Assembly (NCBI GenBank): GCA_002837195.1
Contig: KZ478064.1
Span: 1-64,000 of the forward strand
From: Enterobacterales bacterium CwR94
Lineage (GTDB): Bacteria; Pseudomonadota; Gammaproteobacteria; Enterobacterales; Enterobacteriaceae
Length of the DNA stretch: 64,000 nucleotides
Direction: 5' to 3'
Shown: positions 46,963-56,080 of the stretch, one piece after another
Position numbering within the stretch: position 1 is the stretch's first letter
Layout of the letters: each line of letters begins with the position of its first letter
Program-made: the position numbers and the translations under genes
The notes under the pieces: model-generated
The model's input: only the letters and a program-made list of their open reading frames with translations
The model's database searches: none
Told to the model about the DNA's origin: nothing

Positions 46963-48434
46963 CAGCACCCTTCCCGCGTCACACGCAGCACTTCGTCTAA
47001 GGTGGTAACACCGGCCAATACCTTCTGCACGCCATCGTGAAGCAGCGGCACACGCTGGCTGCCCAGCCGCGCCATCAGGGCTATCTCATTTTCCCCGGCG
47101 GCAATCGCCCCGCGCAGGCTGTCGTCGACGCTGATAAGCTCATGAATGCCGGTTCGGCCGCGATAGCCCGTGTGTTTACAGGCTTCGCAGCCCGCCGCGC
47201 GCCACAAGGGCTGCTGCGTCGGCGGCGTGTGATAGCCAAACGTTGCCCACACTTCCGGGGCGGGGGTATCTGGCTGGCGGCAATCCAGACAGAGTTTACG
47301 CACCAGGCGTTGTGCCAGCACGGCCGTCAGGGCGTTGGCGAGCAGAAAAGGCTCGGTGCCCATATCACGCAAGCGCTCAATGGCGCCCAGCGCCGTGTTG
47401 GTGTGCAAAGTGGACAGCACCAGGTGACCCGTGAGGGAGGCCTGCACGGCGATCTGTGCGGTTTCGCTGTCGCGGATCTCGCCGATCATCACCACATCCG
47501 GATCCTGACGCAAAATCGCCCGTAATCCACGGGCAAAGGTCATGTCCACGCGTGCGTTGACCTGCGTTTGGCCAACGCCTTCCAGCTCGTATTCCACCGG
47601 ATCTTCAATGGTGAGGATGTTTTTTTCCGGGGTCCACAGGGCGCGCAATGCGGCATACAGCGAAGTGCTTTTCCCGGAACCGGTGGGCCCGGTGACCAAA
47701 ATAATGCCGTGCGGCTGTGCCAGCTTGTGGGTGAGCTGTTGTTGCAGCGCCGAGGCCATACCGATGCTGGCGAGGGAAAGCGTTTGGCTCTGCTGATCCA
47801 GAATACGCAGCACCACCCGCTCGCCGTGACTGGCGGGCAAGGTGGACACACGAATATCAATGGCGCGTCCGGCCACGCGAACCGACACGCGCCCGTCCTG
47901 GGGCAAACGGCGTTCAGCAATGTCCAGTTTCGCCATGACTTTGATACGTGACACCAGATAGCGGCTAAGCTGTACCGGCGGCGTCAGCACCTGACGCAAC
48001 ATGCCGTCGGTACGAAAGCGAACGCTAAGCTGTTTCTCAAAGGGTTCGATATGAATATCGGAAGCCCCTTCGCGTACCGCTTCGCTAAGGATGGCATTAA
48101 TCAGGCGGATAACCGGTGCGCCATCATCGCTGTCCAGCAAATCATCCTGTTGTGGCAAAGCATCGACCAACTGATGTAAATCCATTTCCTGGCCCAGCTC
48201 TTCCATCATGTGTTGCGAAGGACGCTGTTGCTGGTAATGCTCGGTGGCCATCGGCTGGAAGGCCGCTTCGGAGACCATCTCGATGTGCGCCTGCGGGCAG
48301 CGGCGCAGCGCTTCTGCCAGTGCCTGCAGGGAAGCATCCTGCTGAACGATCAGTTTGACAGGGCTGCTGTCGCTCAGGCACAGAATGCGGTGCTGTTGTA
48401 CCCATTGCCAGGCGGGACGGAAAGCGCGGCTCAC
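46962..48434 (-). CDS. gspE: Type II secretion ATPase GspE
   Basis: This cytoplasmic hexameric ATPase powers pseudopilus assembly. The 490 residues show the N1/N2 domains, Walker A GPTGSGKST (about 257), Asp box ILTIEDPVEYELEGVGQ, Walker B region LRQDPDVVMIGEIRD, His box TGHLVLSTLHTNTALG, and the four-cysteine zinc motif (CLDC and CEAC) near 393 and 426. It overlaps gspD by 4 bases. Confidence 0.97.
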   Translation of the reverse strand: MSRAFRPAWQWVQQHRILCLSDSSPVKLIVQQDASLQALAEALRRCPQAHIEMVSEAAFQPMATEHYQQQRPSQHMMEELGQEMDLHQLVDALPQQDDLLDSDDGAPVIRLINAILSEAVREGASDIHIEPFEKQLSVRFRTDGMLRQVLTPPVQLSRYLVSRIKVMAKLDIAERRLPQDGRVSVRVAGRAIDIRVSTLPASHGERVVLRILDQQSQTLSLASIGMASALQQQLTHKLAQPHGIILVTGPTGSGKSTSLYAALRALWTPEKNILTIEDPVEYELEGVGQTQVNARVDMTFARGLRAILRQDPDVVMIGEIRDSETAQIAVQASLTGHLVLSTLHTNTALGAIERLRDMGTEPFLLANALTAVLAQRLVRKLCLDCRQPDTPAPEVWATFGYHTPPTQQPLWRAAGCEACKHTGYRGRTGIHELISVDDSLRGAIAAGENEIALMARLGSQRVPLLHDGVQKVLAGVTTLDEVLRVTREGC

Positions 48435-50341
48435 GGTGCTGCCTTGTAAAAATCAGCAATCAACTGACGCGTGCTGCTGACGCCGTGAGTGGTTTCCCGC
48501 GCCGCCAGTCGTTCACGCAGGGTTTTTTTCACGTTGTCGGTCGCGGCGGAATCCACCAGCGCATCGCCAAATTTATCGCGTTGAATATCGGTGCTCGCCA
48601 GATAGTCGCTGGGTGAGCGAATCACGGTTGGGCGGATAAACAGCATCAGGTTACGCTTGCTGGCATTGTTTGAGCGATAGCGAAACAGCCCACCGATCAG
48701 CGGCAGATCGCCCAGGATCGGCACCGCACTTTGCGATCGCGATCCGTTGTTATCCAGCAGCCCACCGACGACGACTGTGTTGCCACTGCCCACTTGCACC
48801 GCATTGCGCACGGTACGGGTATTAAAGGTCGGCCCCAGCGTGTCACTTTTGGCCTCTTCATCGACGCTGGAGACCTCCTGTTCTATCTCCATCAAAACCG
48901 AGTTGCCTTTGTTAATCTGCGGCTTCACTTTGAGTTTGATACCGACGCTGCGGCGGCTCACGCTTTGATAGACGTTATCGCCGCTGGTGGTTTGCGATCC
49001 GGTTAAGACCGGTACGTCTTTACCCACGGTGAACTCGGCTTCCATGTTATCCAGCGTGACGATGCTGGGTGTCGCCAGAATATTGTTCTGGCTGTTGGTT
49101 TTCAGCGCGGTAAATAGTCCTGACCAGTTGCCATGATAAAAGCCCGCCGCCAGTCCGTTCACTTTGGCCAGCGCTTCTGCCATGCCTTTGGACTGCAGGC
49201 TGCCTGCGGTGGCACCGGCACCGTCGAATTGCGTACCGCCGCCGTATTTATTAAACCACTGCACGCCCAGCGCAAAGGTATCGGTATCCTGCACTTCCAC
49301 AATGATGGCTTCGACTAATACCTGCGCGCGATCGATATCCAGTTGGGCAATAATGCCTTCCAGTTCGGTCAGGCTTTCTGGCGGTGCGGTGATGATCAAG
49401 GCATTGGTCTGCTTGTCGGCTTTAACCACAATGTCTTTCATCATACTGATGGCGGGAGCGGCCGATTCTGTTCCCCCTGCGGCGCTGCCTTGCGGCGAAA
49501 TCCCCGCCAGCACTTCCAACAGGTTTTCTGCTTTGGCGTGCTTCAGATAGATGACTTTGGCGTTGCTGCGGCGCGTTTGTTCCGTATCCAGCTCACGGGC
49601 AGCACGGGCCAGTGCCTGGCGTGCCGAGGCTTCACCGCTGATCAACACGGCGTTGGTGCGCGCATCGGCGGCGGCTTTGGCGGTGGGTTTGCCTCCATTG
49701 CGGCCGTCTGCGTTCAGGGTATTCAGCAACTCGGCCACCTGCGGCGCAGAGGCATTTTCAAGTCTCAGGCTCTCAACTTCACGGTCTTCAGGCAAATCGA
49801 CGTTTTCGACGATCTCGACCAGTTGGTCGATCACCGCCGCGCGCCCGGTCATTAACAAGACGTTGCTGGGGTCGTAATGCACAACACTGCCTGCGGCAGC
49901 GTCATTGAGCTGGCGTAACAGCGGAGCCAAATCGCGCGCGGTGACAAATTGCAGCGGTACGACGCGCGTAATCAGCGCATCACCGGCGCGAATTTCGCCA
50001 TTTTTTGACAGGGGGATCACGCCACTGCGGGCATTTTTGGCAGGCACCACTTTCAACACGCCATTGTTCATGTCAATGACAGCAAAGCCGTACACTTCGA
50101 GGACGCTGAGAAAAAATTGGTAATATTGCTCGTCATCCAGCTTCTCATGGCTGCGGACGCTGATATGCCCTTTCACCGACGGATCGAGAATAATGGTCTT
50201 TTTTAAGTTATTGCTGACGGTGGCAATAAATTCGCTGATTTCGGCGCTTTTAAAGTTGGCTTCGTACTCTTCGGCCCGGCCTGCCAAACAGACTAAAAGC
50301 AGCACACTGGTCAGCAGCGAGCGTAATAACAATCCTGTCAT
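48431..50341 (-). CDS. gspD: Type II secretion secretin GspD
   Basis: GspD forms the outer-membrane channel. The 636-residue protein has a signal peptide (LLTSVLLLVCLAGRAEE), N0-N3 periplasmic domains (about 25-350, with VIPLSKNGEIRAGDALITRV and NVLLMTGRAAVIDQLVEI), the secretin beta domain with TVVVGGLLDNNGSRSQSAVP and VPILGDLPLIGGLFRY, and a short C-terminal S-domain-like tail (about 585-636) as expected for a pilotin-dependent secretin. It lies 21 bases after gspC. Confidence 0.97.
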   Translation of the reverse strand: MTGLLLRSLLTSVLLLVCLAGRAEEYEANFKSAEISEFIATVSNNLKKTIILDPSVKGHISVRSHEKLDDEQYYQFFLSVLEVYGFAVIDMNNGVLKVVPAKNARSGVIPLSKNGEIRAGDALITRVVPLQFVTARDLAPLLRQLNDAAAGSVVHYDPSNVLLMTGRAAVIDQLVEIVENVDLPEDREVESLRLENASAPQVAELLNTLNADGRNGGKPTAKAAADARTNAVLISGEASARQALARAARELDTEQTRRSNAKVIYLKHAKAENLLEVLAGISPQGSAAGGTESAAPAISMMKDIVVKADKQTNALIITAPPESLTELEGIIAQLDIDRAQVLVEAIIVEVQDTDTFALGVQWFNKYGGGTQFDGAGATAGSLQSKGMAEALAKVNGLAAGFYHGNWSGLFTALKTNSQNNILATPSIVTLDNMEAEFTVGKDVPVLTGSQTTSGDNVYQSVSRRSVGIKLKVKPQINKGNSVLMEIEQEVSSVDEEAKSDTLGPTFNTRTVRNAVQVGSGNTVVVGGLLDNNGSRSQSAVPILGDLPLIGGLFRYRSNNASKRNLMLFIRPTVIRSPSDYLASTDIQRDKFGDALVDSAATDNVKKTLRERLAARETTHGVSSTRQLIADFYKAAP

Positions 50342-50362
50342 CTGCGTTGTTTACAGCGCTAA

Positions 50363-50848
50363 TTAACCGCGCGGCTCCATAATGATTGATTCGTATTTGC
50401 CCTGGCGGACAATAATGATGCGGTCGCCGAAAATACGCACAACCTCACCTGCGCGTTCTGGCAAGGTTTCGCCAGGTGTCAGCAGCACCTGTTGTTTGCC
50501 ATCGCTGAGGATCGCCATGCCGCCCGTCGCGGCGGAACTGCTGAGGATCCCGGTGACCTGTAGGCGCAGTGCACTGGGCGGCGCAGCATGGATACGTGGG
50601 TCATCGGGCGTGATGGCTCCCACATGAAACGGTCCCCAGGCCTCTTTTTCCTGAAACAGCGTCGATGACGGTGGTGACACAGGCTGCGTTTTTGCCGCTG
50701 GCGGCAGGCTGACCGTCAGATTCAGTTCAGGGGCCGACGTCGTTAACAGCGCGACATAGCGCCAGAGCGCCGCCACTGACAGCATCAGTGCACACCCATA
50801 CAGCAGGTGTGCTCGACGCCGCTTTAAGGTCGTTAACACAATCGACAC
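50363..50848 (-). CDS. gspC: Type II secretion protein GspC, short form without PDZ domain
   Basis: GspC connects the inner platform to the secretin. The 161-residue product has a basic N-terminus, one membrane helix (LLYGCALMLSVAALWRYVAL, about 15-34), a proline-rich linker and the homology region that contacts GspD (LRLQVTGILSSSAATGGMAILSDG, split here as LRLQVTGIL and GGMAILSDG, about 95-155). It stops directly after that region. Pectate-lyase and pullulanase systems have GspC of about 270-285 residues with a C-terminal PDZ or coiled-coil domain, which is missing here. The stop is followed by gspD with normal spacing and no leftover PDZ sequence. Confidence 0.88.
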   Translation of the reverse strand: MSIVLTTLKRRRAHLLYGCALMLSVAALWRYVALLTTSAPELNLTVSLPPAAKTQPVSPPSSTLFQEKEAWGPFHVGAITPDDPRIHAAPPSALRLQVTGILSSSAATGGMAILSDGKQQVLLTPGETLPERAGEVVRIFGDRIIIVRQGKYESIIMEPRG

Positions 50849-50854
50849 GGCGCG

Positions 50855-51343
50855 TTAAAACAGGCCGCGCGTCATGGCCAGCAGCTGTGGGATCAGCTTC
50901 TTCTTTTTCTCTTCCTGCGGGTTCTCACCCTGTGCGTCGATACCCACTGGACTGTCTTCAGGTAGGGCATTCACATCCTGTTGCACCCATTCGCGAAACA
51001 GCGGTTCGTTCATGCGTAAGCCAAAGTAGGGCACGGTGATGATGAGGTTATCTGGCAGCCCGTGGCGTTGAAACAGGGCACGGATCTGAAACACCAGTTG
51101 GTGATAATTGTTATCGCGAATGCGCTGGTGGGTGTCTTTCCAAACGACCTTGATGATATCGCGCTTGCAGGCGATTTTGTGTACCAGACACAGCAGTAGC
51201 CGCTTTTGGGATTCACTCAGCATCAGGGTCATGGATCGAGCGGGGATGACCATTTGGTTTAACGCACAATTGACAGAAAAAATCTCCTCATAATGCAATG
51301 TTTCAATTGCCAATAACGTCTCGATTTTATCTTCATTTAACAT
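50855..51343 (-). CDS. Soluble winged-helix regulator heading the type II secretion operon
   Basis: The 162-residue protein has an OmpR/CadC-type winged helix at about 38-118. LMLSESQKRLLLCLVHKI forms the scaffold helix, DNNYHQLVFQIRALFQRHG the putative recognition helix, and NLIITVPYFGLRMN the wing. It has no receiver domain and no membrane segment, unlike ToxR/CadC. The C-terminal tail (about 125-162) is acidic then basic (EEKKKKLIP). ATG 51343 is preceded by AAGGAGCG. The gene ends 6 bases before gspC on the same strand, so it is probably cotranscribed with the whole gsp operon. The target is unknown but autoregulation of the operon is the simple hypothesis. Confidence 0.78.
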   Translation of the reverse strand: MLNEDKIETLLAIETLHYEEIFSVNCALNQMVIPARSMTLMLSESQKRLLLCLVHKIACKRDIIKVVWKDTHQRIRDNNYHQLVFQIRALFQRHGLPDNLIITVPYFGLRMNEPLFREWVQQDVNALPEDSPVGIDAQGENPQEEKKKKLIPQLLAMTRGLF

Positions 51344-51951
51344 TTGAATCGCTCCTTGCTCAACCGGCAGTACCAAGACTGACGCGAATAAAATCTGCGC
51401 TATCCGTTGTGTGCGGATTGAACATTGATGAGATCTGTTTTACGTATTTATGTTTCATCATTGTCAGCAGGCAATAACCTACGCTGATTCTTATCGCACT
51501 GACACGGTGTGTGAATGTTAAGAATTAAGCATGCCCGTCCGTTATCGGACTGACGAAAAACAGGGTACGTTACCACTGAAATCGCGACAATCCCCTGATT
51601 CGCATCGAAAAAAAATTAACGTCTTTTATTAGTTATCTTAATGATTTAAAACGGGATTATTTCAACAATAATTCCTTATTAAATCTTAATTATTTATTAT
51701 CAGCGGGTTGATGAAATGAGACGGGGATGTAAAGGTGCATTAAAAGCCAGGAATCCTGGTTTTATCTGATGATGTCAATAGAATGCAATTTATAGTGAAT
51801 AGTTTTGCATTGCCGAGACATTAAGACTTTTCTTTATCAGTGGATAATAACGGAGGTTGTTATAAGCAGGGAATTAATGCGGCCGCAATGGGCTACTTTT
51901 TTATAGATAACCTGATTGCGGCAACGTGAAAGCATAAAATATGAATAAAAA
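51344..51951. promoter_or_regulatory. AT-rich intergenic region upstream of the type II secretion operon
   Basis: About 600 bp without a gene. 51600-51720 and 51770-51950 are strongly AT-rich with A/T tracts, the pattern expected of an H-NS-bound regulatory region. The promoter of the minus-strand gsp operon should lie just above 51343. I see no confident single promoter or operator. The FAD oxidoreductase gene ends at 51952. Confidence 0.45.
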
Positions 51952-53295
51952 TTAACCTTCTCTCCCCGCGCGATATTCTTGCCAGCGAATGACACCGTTA
52001 ATTCCCAGCCAGGCAAACGGATCGGGTGGCAATCGTTTCGGGGGAGGCTGATGCTCAAATTTAAGCAAGTCAGCATGACGTTCGCCAGAGGCCAACTCTG
52101 CCGCCATCACGCCCGCCAGCGTGCTTTTCACCGTCCCTAAACCGTTTTCGCAACAGGCGCTGTAGAGATGGGTGTCCACTTCCCCAAAGGCCGGAACGTT
52201 ATTTAAACTCAGGCAAATCCTGCCCGCCCAACTGTGGGAGAACGGCAGCCTGGCGAGTGCAGGAAAGCGGGCATCCAGCGAATGACGCTGTTCGGCGGTG
52301 ATTTTTGCAACCCGGGCAGGGGACACTTCCATGCTCGGGTCGTAGGTAAAGCGCGTGCGAATAACAATGCGCGACTCGCCGTTGTCAGTCGTGATTTTGC
52401 GCAGCGTGGCGCCCATGGGATCGGCGGGCAATAGCGCCCAGTCGGCGCGTCCGGTGCCTGGCAGGTCACGGTCTTGAAAAGCGTCGGTCATCGAGGCATA
52501 GGTAAAGATGTGCATCAATCTGCCACGGTAGAAACCAAAATTCTGGACGTGGCCGTTCACACCCAGAATGACTTTTGGTGCGCTGACGCTGCCATCAGGC
52601 GTTGTGGCTCGCCAGGCACCGCCCTCGCGCGTCAGGGCGTGAACGGGAGAATGTTCATAGAGTGCCACCTGATGGCGTATTCCGGCGGCAAGGTCGCGGA
52701 TATATTGCGCGGGCTGAATCATGACCGCGCCTGGCGTATACAAACCATCATGAAAATAGGCAGAGCCAGTTATCTCACGCATCGCGGCGGCATCCAGTAA
52801 CTGATACGCCTCGCCAATTTTTGTCAGTGCTTGCGCATAGTGCGCGTTGTGCTCAATGCCGCGCGCACTGGCAGACGCGTTAATTTTCCCTGCCGGATTA
52901 AAGGTGCGCGCTGACATGCCGTACTCTTCCGCTGCCGATCGGGCAAAGGCAATGGCCTGCCGGTTGCGGGCAATTTCTGTTTTCGTCGCATCATCGCCCG
53001 AGCCCACATACTCTCCGGTGGAAAGACTGTGCGGCACATCAATCATAAAACCAGAGTTGCGGCCTGCCGGGCCGGTGGCAATTTCACAGGCATCCAGCAC
53101 CACAATCTTATCGCCCGGATGCAGTTGCGCCAGCCGACGGGCCGCTGATAAGCCCGCAAAACCGGCACCAATGATTAGCCAGTCCGCCGTCTGCTTGCCA
53201 GCCAGTTTTTGCGGTGCGAATACCCGGCTGGAAATCGCTTCCCAGCCAGAACGCCCGGTATCTTTCGGGAGGTGCTTAATGTGGTGATCACTCAT
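51952..53295 (-). CDS. FAD-dependent amine/amino-acid oxidoreductase (DAO/PuuB-like)
   Basis: This 447-residue flavoprotein has a Rossmann site near residue 38 (DWLIIGAGFAGLSAARRLAQ), a second FAD motif ATGPAGRNSGFMIDVPH near 75, and the C-terminal FAD contact CCENGLGTVKSTLAGVMAAE near 378. Domain order is that of glycine oxidase, D-amino-acid dehydrogenases and the gamma-glutamylputrescine oxidase PuuB. ATG 53295 overlaps the stop of the aldehyde dehydrogenase gene (ATGA). With the two upstream genes it forms a three-gene operon. The substrate is probably an amine or amino acid whose oxidation gives an aldehyde or imine; it is not determined. Confidence 0.82.
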   Translation of the reverse strand: MSDHHIKHLPKDTGRSGWEAISSRVFAPQKLAGKQTADWLIIGAGFAGLSAARRLAQLHPGDKIVVLDACEIATGPAGRNSGFMIDVPHSLSTGEYVGSGDDATKTEIARNRQAIAFARSAAEEYGMSARTFNPAGKINASASARGIEHNAHYAQALTKIGEAYQLLDAAAMREITGSAYFHDGLYTPGAVMIQPAQYIRDLAAGIRHQVALYEHSPVHALTREGGAWRATTPDGSVSAPKVILGVNGHVQNFGFYRGRLMHIFTYASMTDAFQDRDLPGTGRADWALLPADPMGATLRKITTDNGESRIVIRTRFTYDPSMEVSPARVAKITAEQRHSLDARFPALARLPFSHSWAGRICLSLNNVPAFGEVDTHLYSACCENGLGTVKSTLAGVMAAELASGERHADLLKFEHQPPPKRLPPDPFAWLGINGVIRWQEYRAGREG

Positions 53296-54791
53296 GATGC
53301 ACACTCTGATGTTGGCGCAATGGCTACCCAAATCGTTTTCAGCTCGGTGTACTGATCCAGCGCGAACAGTGATTTATCGCGTCCACCAAAGCCGGACTGT
53401 TTGTAACCGCCAAAGGGGGTTGTCGCATCGCCTTCACCAAAACAATTCACCGTGACGGTACCGGCGCGAATCGCGCGCGAAACCTGAACGGCCCGATCAA
53501 GGCTTTGGGTGTAGACCGAGGCGGCCAGACCATACGGCGTATCATTCGCCAGGGCGATGGCTTCCGCCTGGGTGTCAAACGGGGTAATGCACAGAACCGG
53601 GCCAAAGATCTCTTCGCGGAACAATCGGCTGTCCGGGCGGACGTTATCAATCACGGTTGGTTGCACGTAACGCTGGTCGACGATGTTGCCACCGTGCAGC
53701 AGGGTGAGTTTTTCATCGCGGGCAATCGCCAGATAACCGCTGACTTTTTGCAGGTGCGCTTCACTGATTAACGTACCGAGGCGATGATGCAAATCCAGTG
53801 GATCACCCAGCGTCCAGTCGCCTATTTTCTCAGCGATGCGGGCCAGTAAGGCGTCTTTGATCGACGATTGCACCAGCAGACGAGAAGTGGCGGAGCAGTT
53901 CTCACCCATGTTCCAGAACGCACCATTCAGTACCTGCTCGGCAACATGATCCAAATCGCCTGCATCATCAAACACCAGCGCAGGGTTTTTGCCTCCGCAC
54001 TCCAGTACGACTTTCTTCAGATTAGATTCAGCCGCGTAGCTCAGGAAGCGGCGACCTGTCGCGGTGGAGCCGGTAAAACTCACCAGATCAACATCGTTAT
54101 GGCGACCCAGGGGTTCGCCGACATCGGCACCGGTGCCGGTTACGATATTTAACACACCAGCGGGAATGCCAGCTTCATGGGCCAGTTCGGCCACCCGCAG
54201 CGCGGTCAGTGATGTTTGTTCCGCCGGTTTGACAACTACGGAACATCCGGAGGCCAGTGCTGGTGCAATTTTCCAGGCCAGCATCAGCAGCGGGAAGTTC
54301 CAGGGCAGCACACAGCCGACAACGCCAATCGGTTCTCGCACGATCAATGTGAGCGCGTGTTCACCGACAGGGGAACTCTGATCAAACACCTTGTCGATGG
54401 CTTCAGCGTGCCAGCGGAGAACATGCACGGTTTCCGGTATATCAACGGCCAGGCATTCACCTATCGGTTTGCCGCTGTCGAGGCTCTCCATCAGGGCGAG
54501 TTGCTCGCTGTGTTGCTCCATTAACTGTGCCAGCGTCAGGAGTACCGCTTTGCGTGCCGCAGGCGACTGCGCGCGCCAGTCCCCACGTTCAAAGGCCTGG
54601 CGGGCAGACGCGACGGCACGATCCACATCAAGGCTGTCGCAGGCGGCAAGGTGCGTCAGCGTTTCGCCCGTCGCCGGATTTTGGGTGGCCAGCGTTTTGC
54701 CGCTGGCTGCGGGAGACCAGGTGCCATTGATAAAGGCCTGGTTTGGGAACGTGAGCGCGCGCGCAAGGGCGGCAAAATCGGGCTGAGTCAT
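53292..54791 (-). CDS. NAD(P)-dependent aldehyde dehydrogenase (PuuC-like)
   Basis: This 499-residue ALDH-superfamily enzyme has cofactor motif VLPWNFPLLMLAWKIAPAL near 162, GSTATGRRF near 240, general base Glu in VVLECGGKNP near 263, nucleophile Cys in FWNMGENCSATSRL near 297, and EEIFGPVLCI near 395. N-terminal residues FINGTWSPAASGKT match the PuuC/betaine-aldehyde dehydrogenase group. It is the middle gene of the operon. Oxidation of an aldehyde made by the neighbouring flavoprotein or lyase is the likely role. Confidence 0.87.
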   Translation of the reverse strand: MTQPDFAALARALTFPNQAFINGTWSPAASGKTLATQNPATGETLTHLAACDSLDVDRAVASARQAFERGDWRAQSPAARKAVLLTLAQLMEQHSEQLALMESLDSGKPIGECLAVDIPETVHVLRWHAEAIDKVFDQSSPVGEHALTLIVREPIGVVGCVLPWNFPLLMLAWKIAPALASGCSVVVKPAEQTSLTALRVAELAHEAGIPAGVLNIVTGTGADVGEPLGRHNDVDLVSFTGSTATGRRFLSYAAESNLKKVVLECGGKNPALVFDDAGDLDHVAEQVLNGAFWNMGENCSATSRLLVQSSIKDALLARIAEKIGDWTLGDPLDLHHRLGTLISEAHLQKVSGYLAIARDEKLTLLHGGNIVDQRYVQPTVIDNVRPDSRLFREEIFGPVLCITPFDTQAEAIALANDTPYGLAASVYTQSLDRAVQVSRAIRAGTVTVNCFGEGDATTPFGGYKQSGFGGRDKSLFALDQYTELKTIWVAIAPTSECAS

Positions 54792-54800
54792 GTTGGCTCC

Positions 54801-55703
54801 TTACTGCGCCGTGATGGCGGCAACATCGCGTTTCAGTTTGCTAATCACGTCGGCTAACTGCTGCTGCTCTTCGTTATTCAGTGCTTGTAACGGGGCGCGT
54901 ACTGGCCCTGTGCGCAGCCCATTTAACGCCACGCCATGTTTAATCGACTGCACAAACTTGCCCGCATCAAGGGCATTCATCAGCGGCATCATGGCGGCCA
55001 TGATCTTGCGGCCTTTGTCGAAATCTCGCTCGACCACGCAGACGTGATATAACGCCACATGCTCACGCGGAATAAAGTTCGATCCGGCGCAGACCCAACT
55101 GCGTGCGCCCCAGGCGAAAAACTCCAGCGCCAAATCATCCCAGCCACACGACAGAGCGATATGAGGAAATTTGCAGGCCAGTAAATGCAAATTGTTCATG
55201 TCACCTGAGCTTTCTTTGATGGCGACAACATTTTTAGAGCGGCTGACGTGGTGGAAGTAGGTCTCACCCATGCTGATTCCCATCCGGCCGGGATAGTTAT
55301 AAAGCATGATCGGCAGTTGGGCGGCAGCATCCACGGCCAGCGCATGTTGCGCGTTCTCTTCTTCTGTGGGTAATGCATAGGGTGGAGAGGTGACTAAAAT
55401 GGCATCGGCACGGATTTCACGCGCATGTTTGGCATAGGCGATAGCCTCTTCGGTACGAATGGCGCCAGTACCAATAATCAACGGCAGACGGTTACCTATC
55501 ACCTCGCGCGCTTTGGCGGCAATTGCCATGCGCTCTTCCATCGACTGCGCATAATATTCGCCGGTCGAACCGCCGATGATAATGCCGTGTACGCGCGCCT
55601 CAATCAGTGATTCCAACACCTCAGCAAAACGGGCGAAATCCACTGTGCCATCTGCGGCGTAGGGGGTAATGGCGGGAACGTAAATACCTTCAAATTTAAA
55701 CAC
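54801..55703 (-). CDS. DapA/NanA-family aldolase or dehydratase
   Basis: The 300-residue TIM-barrel enzyme is of the dihydrodipicolinate synthase family. The family start GIYVPAITPYAADGTVDF, the loop GGSTGEYYAQS (about 44-54), the Tyr of LYNYPGRMGI (about 133) and Schiff-base Lys of VVAIKESSGD (about 162) are all present. True DapA is essential and core; this copy lies in a catabolic operon, so a role in hydroxyproline, sugar acid or amino-acid breakdown is more likely. It is the first gene of the operon, 9 bases before the ALDH gene. Confidence 0.86.
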   Translation of the reverse strand: MFKFEGIYVPAITPYAADGTVDFARFAEVLESLIEARVHGIIIGGSTGEYYAQSMEERMAIAAKAREVIGNRLPLIIGTGAIRTEEAIAYAKHAREIRADAILVTSPPYALPTEEENAQHALAVDAAAQLPIMLYNYPGRMGISMGETYFHHVSRSKNVVAIKESSGDMNNLHLLACKFPHIALSCGWDDLALEFFAWGARSWVCAGSNFIPREHVALYHVCVVERDFDKGRKIMAAMMPLMNALDAGKFVQSIKHGVALNGLRTGPVRAPLQALNNEEQQQLADVISKLKRDVAAITAQ

Positions 55704-56080
55704 GATTCACTCCTGAGTGAGGGGACGACAACACTGCGCGTCGGTATTTCTGCGTGATTAAAAATAAGCACGCCGCAATTCAGGTGGTCAATGGCGCTAA
55801 ATTTTTACAGGGTGAGAAAAATACAAAGGAAATACGGTTTAATAGAATAAAAATACAGAAGATAAAAAATATATTGTTATTTATCATGATGATAAAAATA
55901 ATTATAAGGTGTTCTAATTTTCTATAATTTTTCCAATCAAGATCACAATCCTGTATTCTGTGCCCGAGAAGCGTATTTACAGCGTGAGTGGGACAGGCCT
56001 ATTTTTAGGTCTGTATTCAATGGGGCAGTAATGAGTATGACGCGCTAATACCTCACGGGGGGCGCGTATTGAGGGTAAAA
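55704..56080. promoter_or_regulatory. Divergent promoter region between the lyase operon and yddG
   Basis: This 377-bp non-coding segment is AT-rich between 55790 and 55960. It should contain promoters in both directions. A GC-rich inverted repeat (ACGCGC at 56039-56044 and GCGCGT at 56063-56068) lies in the untranslated leader of yddG. No confident operator was identified. Confidence 0.45.

Noticed and set aside
21904-51343. Genomic island with integrase or tRNA attachment site
   Set aside because: The region is accessory in content, but no tRNA gene, direct repeats, integrase or insertion sequence is visible at its borders.
51837-52076. 79-codon minus-strand frame at the 3' end of the FAD oxidoreductase gene
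   Set aside because: It overlaps the coding sequence in another frame and runs into AT-rich non-coding DNA; it is a shadow frame.
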